Positions 35,392-50,329 of a stretch of DNA of 64,000 bases are shown here, one piece after another. The position numbers and the translations under genes were made by a program. Every line of letters starts with the position of its first letter. Position 1 is the stretch's first letter. The notes under the pieces are model-generated. The model was not told where the DNA came from, made no database searches, and saw only the letters and a program-made list of their open reading frames with translations. The stretch spans positions 15,917,252 through 15,981,251 of the forward strand of contig OZ023265.1 in NCBI GenBank assembly GCA_964006375.1, given 5' to 3'. The DNA comes from Tillus elongatus (taxonomy: Eukaryota; Arthropoda; Insecta; Coleoptera; Cleridae).

Positions 35392-35645
35392 GAACTGGAT
35401 GAAAACCTTGATTTATGTAATTACATGTTTGTATTATTTCTATTTTTATAGTAGTTGCTTGTGTTTTTGTATACAATATTATTTAATTCTTACTGCTTTT
35501 TGGTTATGTACTTGTCTGTAAAGCTATTCATTAAATGGCGTTCACTGTATACAGCAATGTAATCCAAATCAATGTGGTTTTATTTTTCTCCAATTCCTTT
35601 TATTTTAGAAGATACGTATAGTACAGACAGTAGAGAATTTTTTTC

Positions 35646-36169
35646 TGCATTAAACTACAGGAGTTTTTTTTTTGTAGATAGGTTCAGCATTACGTACTGA
35701 TTGGAAAAACACAAAATCCTTACAAATTAGGAGGGCGGAAGTGCCGCCATGTTGACAAAAACCGTTTCGACCTATATCTCCGTAACCGTGCACTTTAGAC
35801 CAAAAATGGCAATGACCTTTATTGTAGCCAATTGCATTTTTAATCTTTTTACTTTTAAACAATTATTAACAAAGATATAGGTAAAAAAGTCAATAAATGA
35901 ATGCTAATAGTCGTATAAGTTGTAAACGGTGAGTGATACAAAAAAATTTATTTAACAAAAAAGATGAAAAATGCAATTATCTACAATAAAGGTCATTACC
36001 ATTTTTGGCCTAAAGTGCACGGTTATGGAGATATAGGCCGAAACGCTTTTTCTCAGAATGGCGGCACTTCCGCCCTCCTAATTTGTAAGGATTTTGTGTT
36101 TTTACATTCAGTACGTAATTCTGAACCTATCTATCAAAAAAAAAATAACTCCTGTAGTTTAGTGCATTA
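35646..36169. mobile_element. Foldback (palindromic) element
   Basis: Arms 35653-35855 and about 35960-36162 are inverted copies (AACTACAGGAG at the outer ends; GGAGGGCGGAAGTGCCGCC and TTTATTGTAG inside), with a spacer of about 100 bp. TGCATTA occurs on both outer sides (35646-35652, 36163-36169), a candidate 7-bp target duplication. Matching short frames in both arms reflect the palindrome, not a gene. Confidence 0.75.
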
Positions 36170-36285
36170 TGGACAAGAGTAACGGGCTCCTCTATTGCCT
36201 GTACTAGTAGTAAAATATCGTAAACTGGCAATCTATGCCCAGCAACATAGATTAAAAACATTTATTAAATGATTTTTATAGATAT

Positions 36286-36363
36286 AAAAAGTCTGCACGA
36301 AGAAAGTGTGTTATGGTAGTGAATTTTCATAGAAATGATCTGGCACCAAATATTTCTTTATAA
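36286..36363 (-). repeat. HINE-like right-end fragment b
   Basis: GCACGAAGAAAGTGTGTTATGG is a mutated hairpin end; the following GATCTGGCAC-AAATATT matches the end of element a at 4500-4540. It abuts the left end of the next copy. Confidence 0.65.
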
Positions 36364-36499
36364 CTTTTAGTGAATTTTTATTTAAAAAAATTCACTAATA
36401 GAGAGGTATCGATGGTGAGACTTTGCAAAAATTTTTTCAAATGAGCGCGATTTAGGACCCCTAGAACCCATATTCGGGGTCAATTTCAATTTTTATATG

Positions 36500-36577
<78 letters not shown>

Positions 36578-37012
36578 CCGTCTGATAACTCAAAAAATAA
36601 TTAACCGATTTCAATGAAACTCGGCAACTGCCTTTCTTTTATTAATGGCTTGAATGAGTTCGTTAGGCAGGAAAATCGGACGGGTTTTTCCGGGAAAATT
36701 GAGTTTTCTTTCAAAAAAAAATTTTTTTCTCCGAAAATAACAAAGCTGTTCTAATGAAATTTACTATATATGTTGCCTTGAGAGAGGACTTACTAAGTAC
36801 CAAAATTCAACTTTCTCAGTTTATAGAAAATTGAGTTATTCAAATTTTAAATTTTCTTTTGAAACAATTTTTTTTTCAAAAATTACAAAGTTATTTTAAT
36901 GAAATTTGGTGGATATATTGTCCTAGGAAATACCTTAATACCGACCAAAATTAAACTTTCTAAGATTATAGAAAACTGAGTGAATCAAATTTTTATAGCT
37001 CACTGCAGTGTT
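36364..37012 (+). mobile_element. HINE-like left part, copy c
   Basis: Left hairpin TTAGTGAATTTT/AAAATTCACTAA (36367-36402), arm with TTCGGGGTCAATTTC, (TA)n 36501-36569, then GTATCCGTCTGATAACTC and AATCGG-type internal repeats. It stops at about 37012, where unrelated sequence begins. Confidence 0.75.
36501..36569. repeat. (TA)n microsatellite, copy c
   Basis: Central TA array of copy c. Confidence 0.95.
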
Positions 37013-37319
37013 AAAATCAATGGTATTTTCCTCACTATTTTAAACACGTGGGTCGGGGACTGACCTCCCAGTTGCTATTGATCTACTCATATTCTCTGAA
37101 TATGTTAGAAACGTGGATCTACTTCATTCCAAGTCACTATTAACCGACTATTTATGAAATCAAATAAGTAAATTAAATCGATTGTCATAAAATATGTAGT
37201 GTATTAAGACTAAGGGAAAAAGAAATAAAACATATCCTAGCTCACTAGGAGAAATCGCCGCTGCTTGAGAGAGGTATTGTCACAGCATAATATCTTATTA
37301 AAGTTCATTTGTAAATAGG
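37013..37319. other. Unrecognised sequence between HINE-like pieces
   Basis: About 300 bp without a gene or clear terminal repeats. It separates copy c from copy d. Confidence 0.4.
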
Positions 37320-37333
37320 TTTAATTTTTATAT

Positions 37334-37399
<66 letters not shown>

Positions 37400-37850
37400 C
37401 CGTCTCATAACTCAAAAAATAATTAACCGATTTCGATTAAACTTGGCAAGTGCCTTTCTTTTATTAATGGCTTGGATGAGTTCGTTATCCAGAAAAATAG
37501 GACGGGGTTTCCCGGAAAAATTTTGAGTTTCCTTTCGAAAAAAAATTTTTCTCCGAAAGTTACAAAGCTGTTTTAATGAAATTTACTATATATGTTGCAT
37601 CAGAAGATATCTTACTACGTACCAAAATTCAACTTTCTGAGTTTAGAGAAAATTGAGTTATTCAAATTTTGAATTTTCTTTCGAAAAAATTACAAAGTTA
37701 TTTTAATGAAATTTTGTAGATATCTTGCCTTAGGAAAGACCTTAATAAATATTAAAATTAAACTCTTTAAGTTTATAGAAAATTGAGTTATTTAAATTTT
37801 AAGCATTTTATAAAAATTCACTACCATAACGCACTTGCTGCGCCCCGAGT
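37320..37850 (+). mobile_element. HINE-like right part, copy d
   Basis: Starts at the ATTTTTATATG that precedes (TA)n (37337-37395), repeats the internal sequence of copy c, and ends AAAATTCACTACCATAACG plus hairpin CGCACTTGCTGCG (37830-37842). Confidence 0.75.
37337..37395. repeat. (TA)n microsatellite, copy d
   Basis: Central TA array of copy d. Confidence 0.95.
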
Positions 37851-38540
37851 TTTTTTCTTTTGACATAGAAATATAAATTTTAGTATATAGTTTCCTTTTT
37901 ACATCGTAAACTTACGCACCAAATTTGGTTACCATACCTTCTCTATTTTTTTAAGAAAAAAATTTTCTCCGACAAAAAACCAAAATTTTCCCGCCAAATC
38001 TGGTTAGATTATCCTGGCTAATATATTTTAAAATATAAAAAACATGATAAAACATTTCAAACACTTTCAGAATCAAAATTTCTAATGTATTCTACCTTTT
38101 AACCTAGAAGTGGAAAGTAGAAAACAGATACAAATGTCAGGTATGGTTAGCGGCGGCATTCAATTTTCGCGCCGAACTGCGAACCAATAAAATTTAATAA
38201 CGAATTTGCCTAAGCCCTGCTCAGTGGGATGTGCGAATACACTCGTTGCACGCGCGTATAAAGGTAATGTTAATTTCAACTTTCTGTGATGTGATGACGT
38301 GAAAATAGTTTCACGTTACACAAGAAAATTGAAAATAACTTTTAAGTTCGGAAGTTAAAATTAATTTCAAGTTTATCTGATAACTGGAAATTAATTTTAA
38401 CATCCAACGTGAAAGTTTCTGTGGTAACGTGAAAATAACTTGATGTTTCTGATGTAAGGTGAAATTAATTTCACTCAAAAACATCTCTTTCACTTGACCC
38501 TTCATAGTCTAGTCGACAGGTTGAAAAAAGTGGGGTTAGG
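37851..38540. other. No gene recognised
   Basis: 37870-38030 resembles HINE-like internal sequence. 38280-38500 has irregular GTGAAAATAACTT/AAATTAATTTCA repeats able to fold back on themselves. No coding content. Confidence 0.45.
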
Positions 38541-38544
38541 TGGA

Positions 38545-40346
38545 AAAAGGTCGGAAGTTATTGAAACTTTGGGATGTTGTTCAGAGGTGGTTAATTAACA
38601 TTTTCTCAACTTTTAGACCTCGGGGACCCTATGCGAAAAAAGAGGGGGAGACTCCAAAATTTTCGACCTTTCTCCGATTTTTCCTTAATCACTTTTTCCC
38701 CTTACATACTAGGCCAAAAACATCTAAGACTTTTTTATAGAGCGTTAAATTTCCTACTATTTTGATTATTCCGACATGTTGTATGTGAAATCGTTACCGT
38801 GATATGGCGCTTCAAAAAAATTAATTTATCAAAATTCGCTAAAAAATGCCGAAGAATGCAGAATTCCACCTTATTTCTTGTGTTATACTCGAATTATTGT
38901 GAAATGTTGTTGTACCACCCCCACCACCCCTTTTCCACCCAACCCCAATTCACAAAAGCTAATTTTCTTCTCTGAGAAAATCCAACCATACTCATTTCAT
39001 GTTGGTATTGATACTAGTTACTCTTCCGATCGATATCCCCCCTCAACTTCTCAGCAGATCAGCGACGCTGGAGAAAAGTTCCTGGTAGCAATTTATGGAG
39101 GCGACATTGACAATGACAACCTCGACGACCTGCGGTACCGATTATTCACACGATCAGTGACTAAGGCTAAATTGCAACTGGCCCGCCTACCACCAACAAG
39201 AGACGCGGCCAAGTACCACACCCTCCGCACTTACCAGCAAGTACAGGCGTGGTTAGGCAATGAACTTCTCCCATCAGTTTGGGGCTGGAGCCTAACCACG
39301 CAAGGGGTACTACCAATCCCCACAACCAGAAATGCTGCGCCGGGTAACATCCTCCAGATTGTTTAATGCAAGTGCAGCAAAGGCTGTAGTACCGGAGCTT
39401 GCAGCTGCAAGAAAGCAGGCCTTAGGTGCACAGCAATGTGCAAGTACTGCACAGGCCACTCCTGCGAAAACGCTCCCGTAACTCATTTGAGCGAGGAAGA
39501 CTCACCAGACATAGTCGACGTATACGACAACGGCGAGGACATTATTAACAGCCTGATCGCTCAGGAGGACGACGAGCTGTTAGAAGCAGAACCAACGGCT
39601 AAGAAATCCCGACAGGAACTGTATTGAGTACAGATGAGTACCTACTATGATTTGTACATGTATATATGAGTATTTTTCGATAATAATATAGCTATTTCAT
39701 ATAATTTTTCCTTGTGAATACCTTAATATTGTTAAAAAAATTTTTTCCACGAAAGGACTACGTTTTTTTTTGCCTGCCCAGGGATAATTATGTAGTGGGG
39801 GTGAGGGTGGGGTGGTATTGGGGTGGTGTATCAATCCAAAAAGTGACAAATATCAATACAGCCATGGAGTGAGTATGGTTGGAATTCATCAGAGAAGAAA
39901 ATTAGCTTTTGTGAATTGGAGTAGTGTGGGGAAGGAGGGAGCGGGGGCGGGTGGGGGTTTAAGAAGTTGGCGGTTGTAACCAGAAATCATAATGACAACA
40001 ACATTTCACAATTATTCGGGTATAACAGAAGAAATAAGGTGGAATTTTGCATTCCTCCGCATTTTTTAGCGAATTTTGATAAATTAATTTTTTTTGAAGC
40101 GCCATATCTCGGTAATGATATGATATACAAACACAAACATGTTTAACGCTCTATAAAAAAAGTCTGAGATGTTTTTGCCGTAGTATGTAAGGGAAAAAAG
40201 TTATTAAGGAAAAACCGGAGAAAGTCGAAAATTTTGCAGACCCCCCCCCATCTTTTTTCGCACAGGGTCCTCGTGGTCCATAATTTGAGAAAATGTTTAT
40301 TAACCATCCTTAAAAAACTTCTCAAAGTTTCATTAACTTCCCACCT
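38545..40346 (+). mobile_element. Long-TIR element enclosing a CXC-type frame
   Basis: Inverted arms of nearly 500 bp: 38545 to about 39030 and about 39835 to 40346. Matches include AAAAGGT-GGAAGTTA at the tips, AATTCACAAAAGCTAATTTT at the inner edge, and ACCTTATTTCTTGTGTTATA in the middle. Only about 800 bp lies between the arms. A third partial arm is at 62990-63165. No transposase is present; such long arms fit foldback-type DNA elements. A HINE-like left end begins immediately after the right arm. Confidence 0.8.
38878..39627 (+). pseudogene. CXC (Tesmin/TSO1-like) cysteine-rich protein fragment
   Basis: One frame runs from 38878 to 39627, broken by a single TAA at 39364-39366. Before the stop: ISDAGEKFLVAIYGG, LRYRLFTRSV, LPPTRDAAKYHTLRTYQQVQ and WGWSLTTQGVLPIPT. 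After it: CKCSKGCSTGACSCKK and CTAMCKYCTGHSCEN. Nine Cys in C-X-C-X3-C-X4-C-X-C-X6-C-X3-C-X2-C-X4-C spacing resemble CXC zinc-binding motifs. The tail is acidic (EDDELLEAE) with a final KKSR. The first about 50 codons lie within the left TIR arm, so the true N-terminus is probably elsewhere. Function unknown; it may be the 3' end of a captured or larger transposon gene. Confidence 0.6.
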
Positions 40347-41638
<1,292 letters not shown>

Positions 41639-41897
41639 TTCTATCTGAAACTACCTGTCGACTGAACTATCAGCGCTTCCGTACAATCGTGTACAATCGC
41701 CGTTGGAATATTTGATTATTGAATAAATAAATATTTTTATTTGGTTGTAACTAGGTGATTTAGTTTTATACATGCAGAGGTATGTACAACTTTATCCGTT
41801 CCATCCTCACTAGTTCCATAATATTTTTATAGCGTATGATAATAATATATACATATAAATAGGCTAACATCGATAACAAGAACAATATAAAAAAACA
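41639..41897. other. No gene recognised
   Basis: 41635-41675, in reverse, matches 62973-63010 (CAGTCGACAGGTAGTTTCAG), a shared repeat piece of unknown identity. Confidence 0.45.
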
Positions 41898-42315
41898 CTA
41901 CAGTGGAGGAAAATAAACAGGTAGAGTGTTGGAAGCCAGATCGTGGTAGGCGTAGATTGACGCAGCTCTAAGCAAAGCCCTGTGATGTAAGCTCCCAGTT
42001 AAAGCTGTATAAGGCGGCAGTGGGTGCAAGCATTCCCCCGGGTAATTCTGCATTTTGTAGGTCTCTATCACATCTTCAGTTTGTGGGTGTTGAGATTCAA
42101 TTTTCAGGATTGGTTCGTTAACAGGTGAGAATTTTATAACAGAATCTGTGGATGGTGGAAGCTTCTCATGATGAGAAAATCCTGGAGGAACAGATGGAAG
42201 TGTTATTGTAAAATTGTAGGTGGCGTCTTGTAGCTCTGGGTCTCTGGTTGTAAAGTTTGTAGGTTTTTCTGCCGATGAATGTGGTCTAAAGGAAATGATG
42301 TTTGATGTTTGGTCT
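41898..42315 (-). CDS. Candidate terminal exon, unknown gene
   Basis: A minus-strand frame preceded by a strong acceptor (TTTATCTTTTGCTTTCAG) just upstream of about 42315 and ending in a stop at 41898. The about 139 codons are Pro/Ser/Thr-rich (ITLPSVPPGFSHHEKLPPST) with a conserved-looking end (HHRALLRAASIYAYHDL). Codon composition is unlike the AT-rich surroundings. No family recognised and no upstream exon identified, so it may be a host exon or an old transposon exon. Confidence 0.35.
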
Positions 42316-42527
42316 GAAAGCAAAAGATAAATAGGTGATAATTCTGTTAATAGCTTTATTTTTAAAATGATTTAACTAAACAAAGGAATGTAGAATTTAC
42401 CATATATAGGCTGATTTGCAATATATATGTCGAACTTTGGTAAATGATAGGTGAGCCAATTTTAATTCATTAGTTGTTCTTGCCTTGACTTGGTCAAACC
42501 GTCACAAACTAACTGCATTAAAATTTC

Positions 42528-42814
42528 GGGACGCAGCAAGTGCGAATTTTCATTAAATTAGATGCTTCAATAAACCTAGAAATTTAAGTTTTGGTATGTG
42601 GTAAGGTATTTACGAAAGCAAGATACCAACCAAATTTAATCAAAATAACTTTGTTATTTTTTGAGATACATTTTTTTTTAGGAAAAATTCAATTTTTCTA
42701 AGAAAAACTGGTCCGATAAGGCTGGCTAACGAACTCGTTCATGCCATTATTAAAAGAAAGAGTCTCGCCGAGTTTTATCAAAATCGGTTTATAACTTTTT
42801 GAATTATCGTGCGG
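42528..42814 (-). mobile_element. HINE-like right half, copy g
   Basis: Hairpin CGCAGCAAGTGCG (42532-42544), with the following TTATGGTAGT deleted, then GAATTTTCATTAAA, internal sequence with GATACCAACCAAATTTAATC and AAAATCGG, up to (TA)n. Confidence 0.7.
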
Positions 42815-42944
<130 letters not shown>

Positions 42945-43395
42945 TGCGAGCCAAATGTATGGACCGGGACTTATAAAATCTACACTAAGCGGCCAAAAAA
43001 AATAGAAATTTGATATGCGCATATATTATGACGTGATTTCCAAGTATATAACCCTTTTATTACAGAATATACAGGGTGTAGGTCTTTTTTTAATGATAAC
43101 ATGGCCAGTACTTGTCACTGTCTGAAAGTACAATATTTTCTGCTTCTAAGGGTGTATCACAAGATAGGGGTTGCATAGAAAAAAATTACAGAAAAAAATT
43201 AAATGTGAAACACGAATACGAAATGGACAATAATTATCCGTATTTTCCCCTGATATTTTAACTTTAATTTTTTTGTTGTTGTCTAAAAACATTAATTGTT
43301 GTGGTATAAAAACCAAAACCTTGCATCACATAATTGTTATACCAAATGTTCGAAATGTTGGCCTAATCTGTCCATAAAAGAATGTAGTGAATTTT

Positions 43396-43762
43396 ACATA
43401 CAGACTTGGAGACTACTTCTCTGGCTTCACTGTTGGTTTTTGTAGATGAAGGACGTAGCCAGCGCGTGAGCTAACTGGAGCAAGTGGCCCTTCGAATTCT
43501 GGAAGTTCTAGGATGTTCTTCAATGCTTCTGTGACTATAGTTTCGCTGCTTGACAGCATTTTCAAGCAGCGAAACTATAGTCACAGAAGCATTGAAGAAC
43601 ATCCTAGAACTTCCAGAATTCGAAGGGCCACTTGCTCCATTTAGCTCACGCGCTGGCTACGTCCTTCACCTACAAAAACCAACAGTGAAGCCAGAGAAGT
43701 AGTCTCCAAGTGTGCATGTAGTATGGACAAGTTTCACCAAGTAAGGGCAACAACAATCAATG
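43396..43762. mobile_element. PLE-3 3' end as a palindrome, nested in element C
   Basis: Arms of about 165 bp (CAGACTTGGAGACTACTTC ... and its inverse) meet near 43558. AGTGAATTTT occurs at 43386-43395 and 43763-43772, a 10-bp target duplication. Each arm is the PLE-3 3' UTR as at 3640-3790 and 50990-51145. The centre of the palindrome falls within the hammerhead-like motif, at the stem II region. Confidence 0.85.
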
Positions 43763-43772
43763 AGTGAATTTT

Positions 43773-44752
43773 TTTAAAAATTTTGCTTGTTAGTATTAAT
43801 ATCATGTATTTCCTCGGAAATTCGATTTTTCAAATAATGAGGATCAGCTGGCTTTTTTAAACCTTGGTCTTGAGGTATCGCCACAAGAAAAAATCTGGCG
43901 ATCTAGCCGGCCACTCCAATGGACCTCTTCTACCAATCCATCGTCCAGGAAAGATATCATTTAATAATTCACGCACATTTCTTGCATAATGTGGTGGTGC
44001 ACCGTCTTGTTGGAACCAAATTCTTTCGTGAATGTTTCCATTGTTCCCTGGATATAATCTTGCAAGAAACGAAGTAATTTAGAGGTGCTAAATATTTGTC
44101 GCTATTTAAATTTCCATCTATGAAGAAACGCCCAACAATAAGTCGCTCAATAATGCCATACCAAACATTAACCCTTTAAGGGTGTTGAGTATGACTTTCC
44201 TTCATCCAGTGAGGATTATTATCGGACCAATACCTACAGTTTTGGCGATTGACAGTTCCATTTAAACAAAACGTCGCATCATCGGAGAAACAAATTTTAT
44301 AAATAAACTGGCGATCATTTACACACCTATCCATCATGACACCACAAAATTCTGACCTTCTCTCAAAATCACCATCAGATAATTCCTGCACAAGTTGAAT
44401 TTTATAGGGATGGTGTTTTTCTTTTTTCGACACCCTACAAACCGACGTTTGCAAGATCTCAAAATCTCGGGCAACTTGAGACATGGGGAGATTCGGCCAT
44501 AGCCAATAGTGTATCTAGCTGTTTCTCCTTAGTTGTTGCAGATTTTGGTCTACCTAATTTTGGTTTAGTTTTAACAATGCCCATCTCTTCAAATCTCTGG
44601 ATAGTTTTGCCCACAGTTCTCCTACTAAAAGGGAGTCTTTCGGGATACAATTCATTAAATATCCAACAAAGCTCCTCGTGAGGTCTTTGTTTGTCTCCAT
44701 ATCCTGGTATAAATAAAATTTGTATTCTCTGCTTTTCACTTAATTGATCCAT
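43773..44752 (-). pseudogene. IS630-Tc1-mariner superfamily transposase, copy C
   Basis: Minus strand. ATG 44752 (MDQLSEKQRIQILF) begins an HTH region (ERLPFSRRTVGKTIQRFEEMG), with a frameshift at about 44470. Then HHPYKIQLVQELSDGDFERR, ICFSDDATFCLNGTVNRQNC (DE replaced by DD) and a stop at 44176 in place of Gln of PQKVNVW. Remnants of the second catalytic block continue to about 43850, after which the PLE palindrome interrupts. Inactive. Confidence 0.85.
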
Positions 44753-44780
44753 ATCTTATACGACAAATTGAAAAATTACT

Positions 44781-45098
44781 TCAGAAACACTCAAATATTA
44801 CTTGACCAATACAGGCGGAAGCACGCGCTGTCAGCTTGACTGTGGCAGTAACTTAGAGTTGTTATTATCTTATTAAGGTGGAAAAGTTTATAATTTATAA
44901 ACCATCCTCAGTAAAACAAAAAAAAACGGGACAATGTACAAGCAGATAAGCTTGGAATTTATTTAAACCATTCGACCACTTCGTAATCGTGTGTTACTTT
45001 ACTCAAATATTACTTGACCAACAAAGGCGAAAGCACTCGTTGTCAACTTGACTGTGACAGTAAATTAACATTTTTATTATCTTATTAAGGTAAAAAAA
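44781..45098. repeat. Diverged direct repeat of about 210 bp
   Basis: 44785-44965 and 44995-45165 share TCAAATATTACTTGACCAA, CTTGACTGTG-CAGTAA, TTATCTTATTAAGGT and AAACCATCCTCAGTAA. The second copy runs into the 3' end of transposase copy D. Confidence 0.75.
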
Positions 45099-45099
45099 A

Positions 45100-48062
<2,963 letters not shown>

Positions 48063-48494
48063 GTCTGGACGCAGCAAGTGCGTTATGGTAGCGAATTTTT
48101 TTAAAAATATTTTTAATAGCAAATGTCTTTCTTTGATAAAATCAGGCATCAAACTTGGTTGCCTATATAGTAGAGACAATGTACCATATTTCATCGAAAT
48201 AACTTTATTGTTTGAAAATATTTAAACATTCTTCAAAAGTCTGGATGCAGCAAATGTGTTATGGAAGTGAATTTCCATAAAAATGTTTTTAATAGCAAAT
48301 GCGAGCAGGCATCAACCTGATTACCGGTATAGCCTACGTAGTAGAAACAATGTACTATATTTGATCAAAATTACTTATCGCTTGAAAATATACAAAAAAA
48401 TTTCGAAAATAAACTTAAATGTTGGTTTCCCAACCAACAAAGCTTACGTTAATAGCAAATTGAGTTATTGAAATTTAAAGGATTTAATGAAAAT

Positions 48495-49002
48495 TCGGTA
48501 AATTTTCAGATTAGCTCCCGAACGTTTTTCAAAAAATTGTTTTCAGAAACCTCACTAGGACTCCACCTGGATGCACAAACCACAAGGAAAATTTCTTCTT
48601 GCTGCTTCGTCGTGGGGATTATCCTTCCCCGTCGCGTGCATACAACCACCCTCGCTGCATAAACCACAAGAAAAATGTCTTGTTCCTACCCGCCAAGGAA
48701 GTTATGGACCTGAGGGGATAAGGGTGCTGTGCGGGGTAGGCAGGGTTTAAGGAGGATATGGCTTCAAGATGTGAAAAAGACAGCTTTCAAGCCCGTTTTA
48801 TTCGAATTTTCAGCTCATATTTCCTTTTCACTACCTACCCCGCCCAGCACCTCTACTCACTCCAGGTCTCGTAACTTCCTTGGGGGTGTGAACAAGAAAT
48901 TTTTCTTTGGGGTTTGTGAGTCCAGGGGAAGCCCTAGGCAGGTTTCTGAAAACAGTTTTTTGAAAAGCGTTCGGGAGCTAAACTGCAAATTTACCGAAAA
49001 TT
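48495..49002. mobile_element. Repeat family B as a palindromic element, copy 4
   Basis: Ends GGTAAATTTTCAGATTAGCT and, inverted, GGTAAATTTGCAGTTTAGCT; similarity extends about 56 bp (through CCCGAACG and GTTTTCAGAAACCT). The core holds repeated AGGAAAATTTCTT and CAAGAAATTTTTC motifs facing each other. Confidence 0.75.
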
Positions 49003-49662
49003 CGCTACCAAAATGCACTTACTGCGTCCAGATTTTTTTCTTACAAACGCATCATATTTAAAAAAAAAACGCAAAAATGCATTAACGAATTTGTTCTACG
49101 AAAATTAGCTAAAAAAACGATAAACCATTAAACCATAAACTTCACTAAACCTACAGCGAAAGCATCAGAGAAAGGGTCTATTTGAAATGAATTTTCGGTA
49201 AATATTTTAGTTAAATGAAAGGCAATGACGGTTGAATCTAAAACTTAAGGGTTCGCAGAACACTCTTCTTGCAACATTTTGTTTTCACAATCCGTATTTG
49301 TTTCACGTTCTTTGCCTAAACATTGCCAATTTTGACGTTTAAAATTGCAAGTTTGACGTTTTAAGGAAAACTCCAAAATTTGTTTCTCTAACTGCCCATA
49401 ACTTCTTTGTCTTTACAGCTAGGGACCTAAATTTTGGTACAGAGTTCAATCTTTATAATACAAATACGCGTACCAAATTTGGTTGCCCTTACTTTGCTAT
49501 TCCCGGAGATATGAATTTTTTTATAAAGAAAACACAAAATTTTCCGGGAAAACCTGGTCCGATTTTCCTGGATAACGAACTTATCCAAGCCACTTGTGCA
49601 AAAGGAAGGTACTCACCAAATTTGATGCAGATTGGTCTATTATTTTTTAAGTTATCGGTCGG

Positions 49663-49806
<144 letters not shown>

Positions 49807-49965
49807 ACAGATCTCCTCATTAGCGAATTAAAAAAAAAGTTCGCCAAAAATTAAAAGCCGGGAATTTTCCTGATGCAAAAAATTGTATGAATGGCATTGT
49901 AAAAAAATAAAGAAAATATAAGTAATAATTATTGGACATGCCAGAAATCGGTGCCCTGCTCTCAC

Positions 49966-50329
49966 CTGAAGCAAAACTTTGTCCCTGAAGTGCCCTATTA
50001 AAAGCTTCCTGTATTGAGTTAGGACATCTAGACAATTTACTAAAAATATCACTACTTTCTTTTGCGTTATCCCTGTCAACCTTCGGTTTCCTCCTTGGTC
50101 TGTATTTATAATCAGGATAATCTAACATATGTTGACTTCTTAGTCTCTTAGCCTCATCAATAAACGGCCTTTTCTCCAGTTCCGATAGCAACTTCCATTC
50201 TGCTCCAAGAAATTTCGATATCTCAGAATTGTGAAGTCTAGGATAATCGTTAGATATGTGCTTCCTTCTTATTCGCGACCAGACCATAAAAGCATTCATG
50301 GGCCTCTTGATGTGCGTGTTATCCGACAT
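49966..50329 (-). CDS. SOX (group B-like) HMG-box transcription factor, exon 1
   Basis: ATG at 50329-50327. Residues about 7-85 form a full HMG box: [50 protein letters not shown]-type [13 protein letters not shown]. These are the hallmark residues of SOX proteins, which bind ACAAT-type sites in the minor groove and bend DNA. The loop [13 protein letters not shown] differs from canonical SoxB sequence, so it is a divergent paralogue or an early-stage decayed copy; there is no frame break. The frame continues to 49820, but a good donor (CAG/GTGAGAG, exon end 49966) lies 121 codons in, and everything after reads into intron-like and HINE-like DNA. Downstream exons are not identified. This is the best host gene in the window. 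Confidence 0.8.

Noticed and set aside
35650..36182. Two near-identical short proteins on opposite strands
   Set aside because: They mirror the two arms of a palindrome; no start context or domain supports coding.
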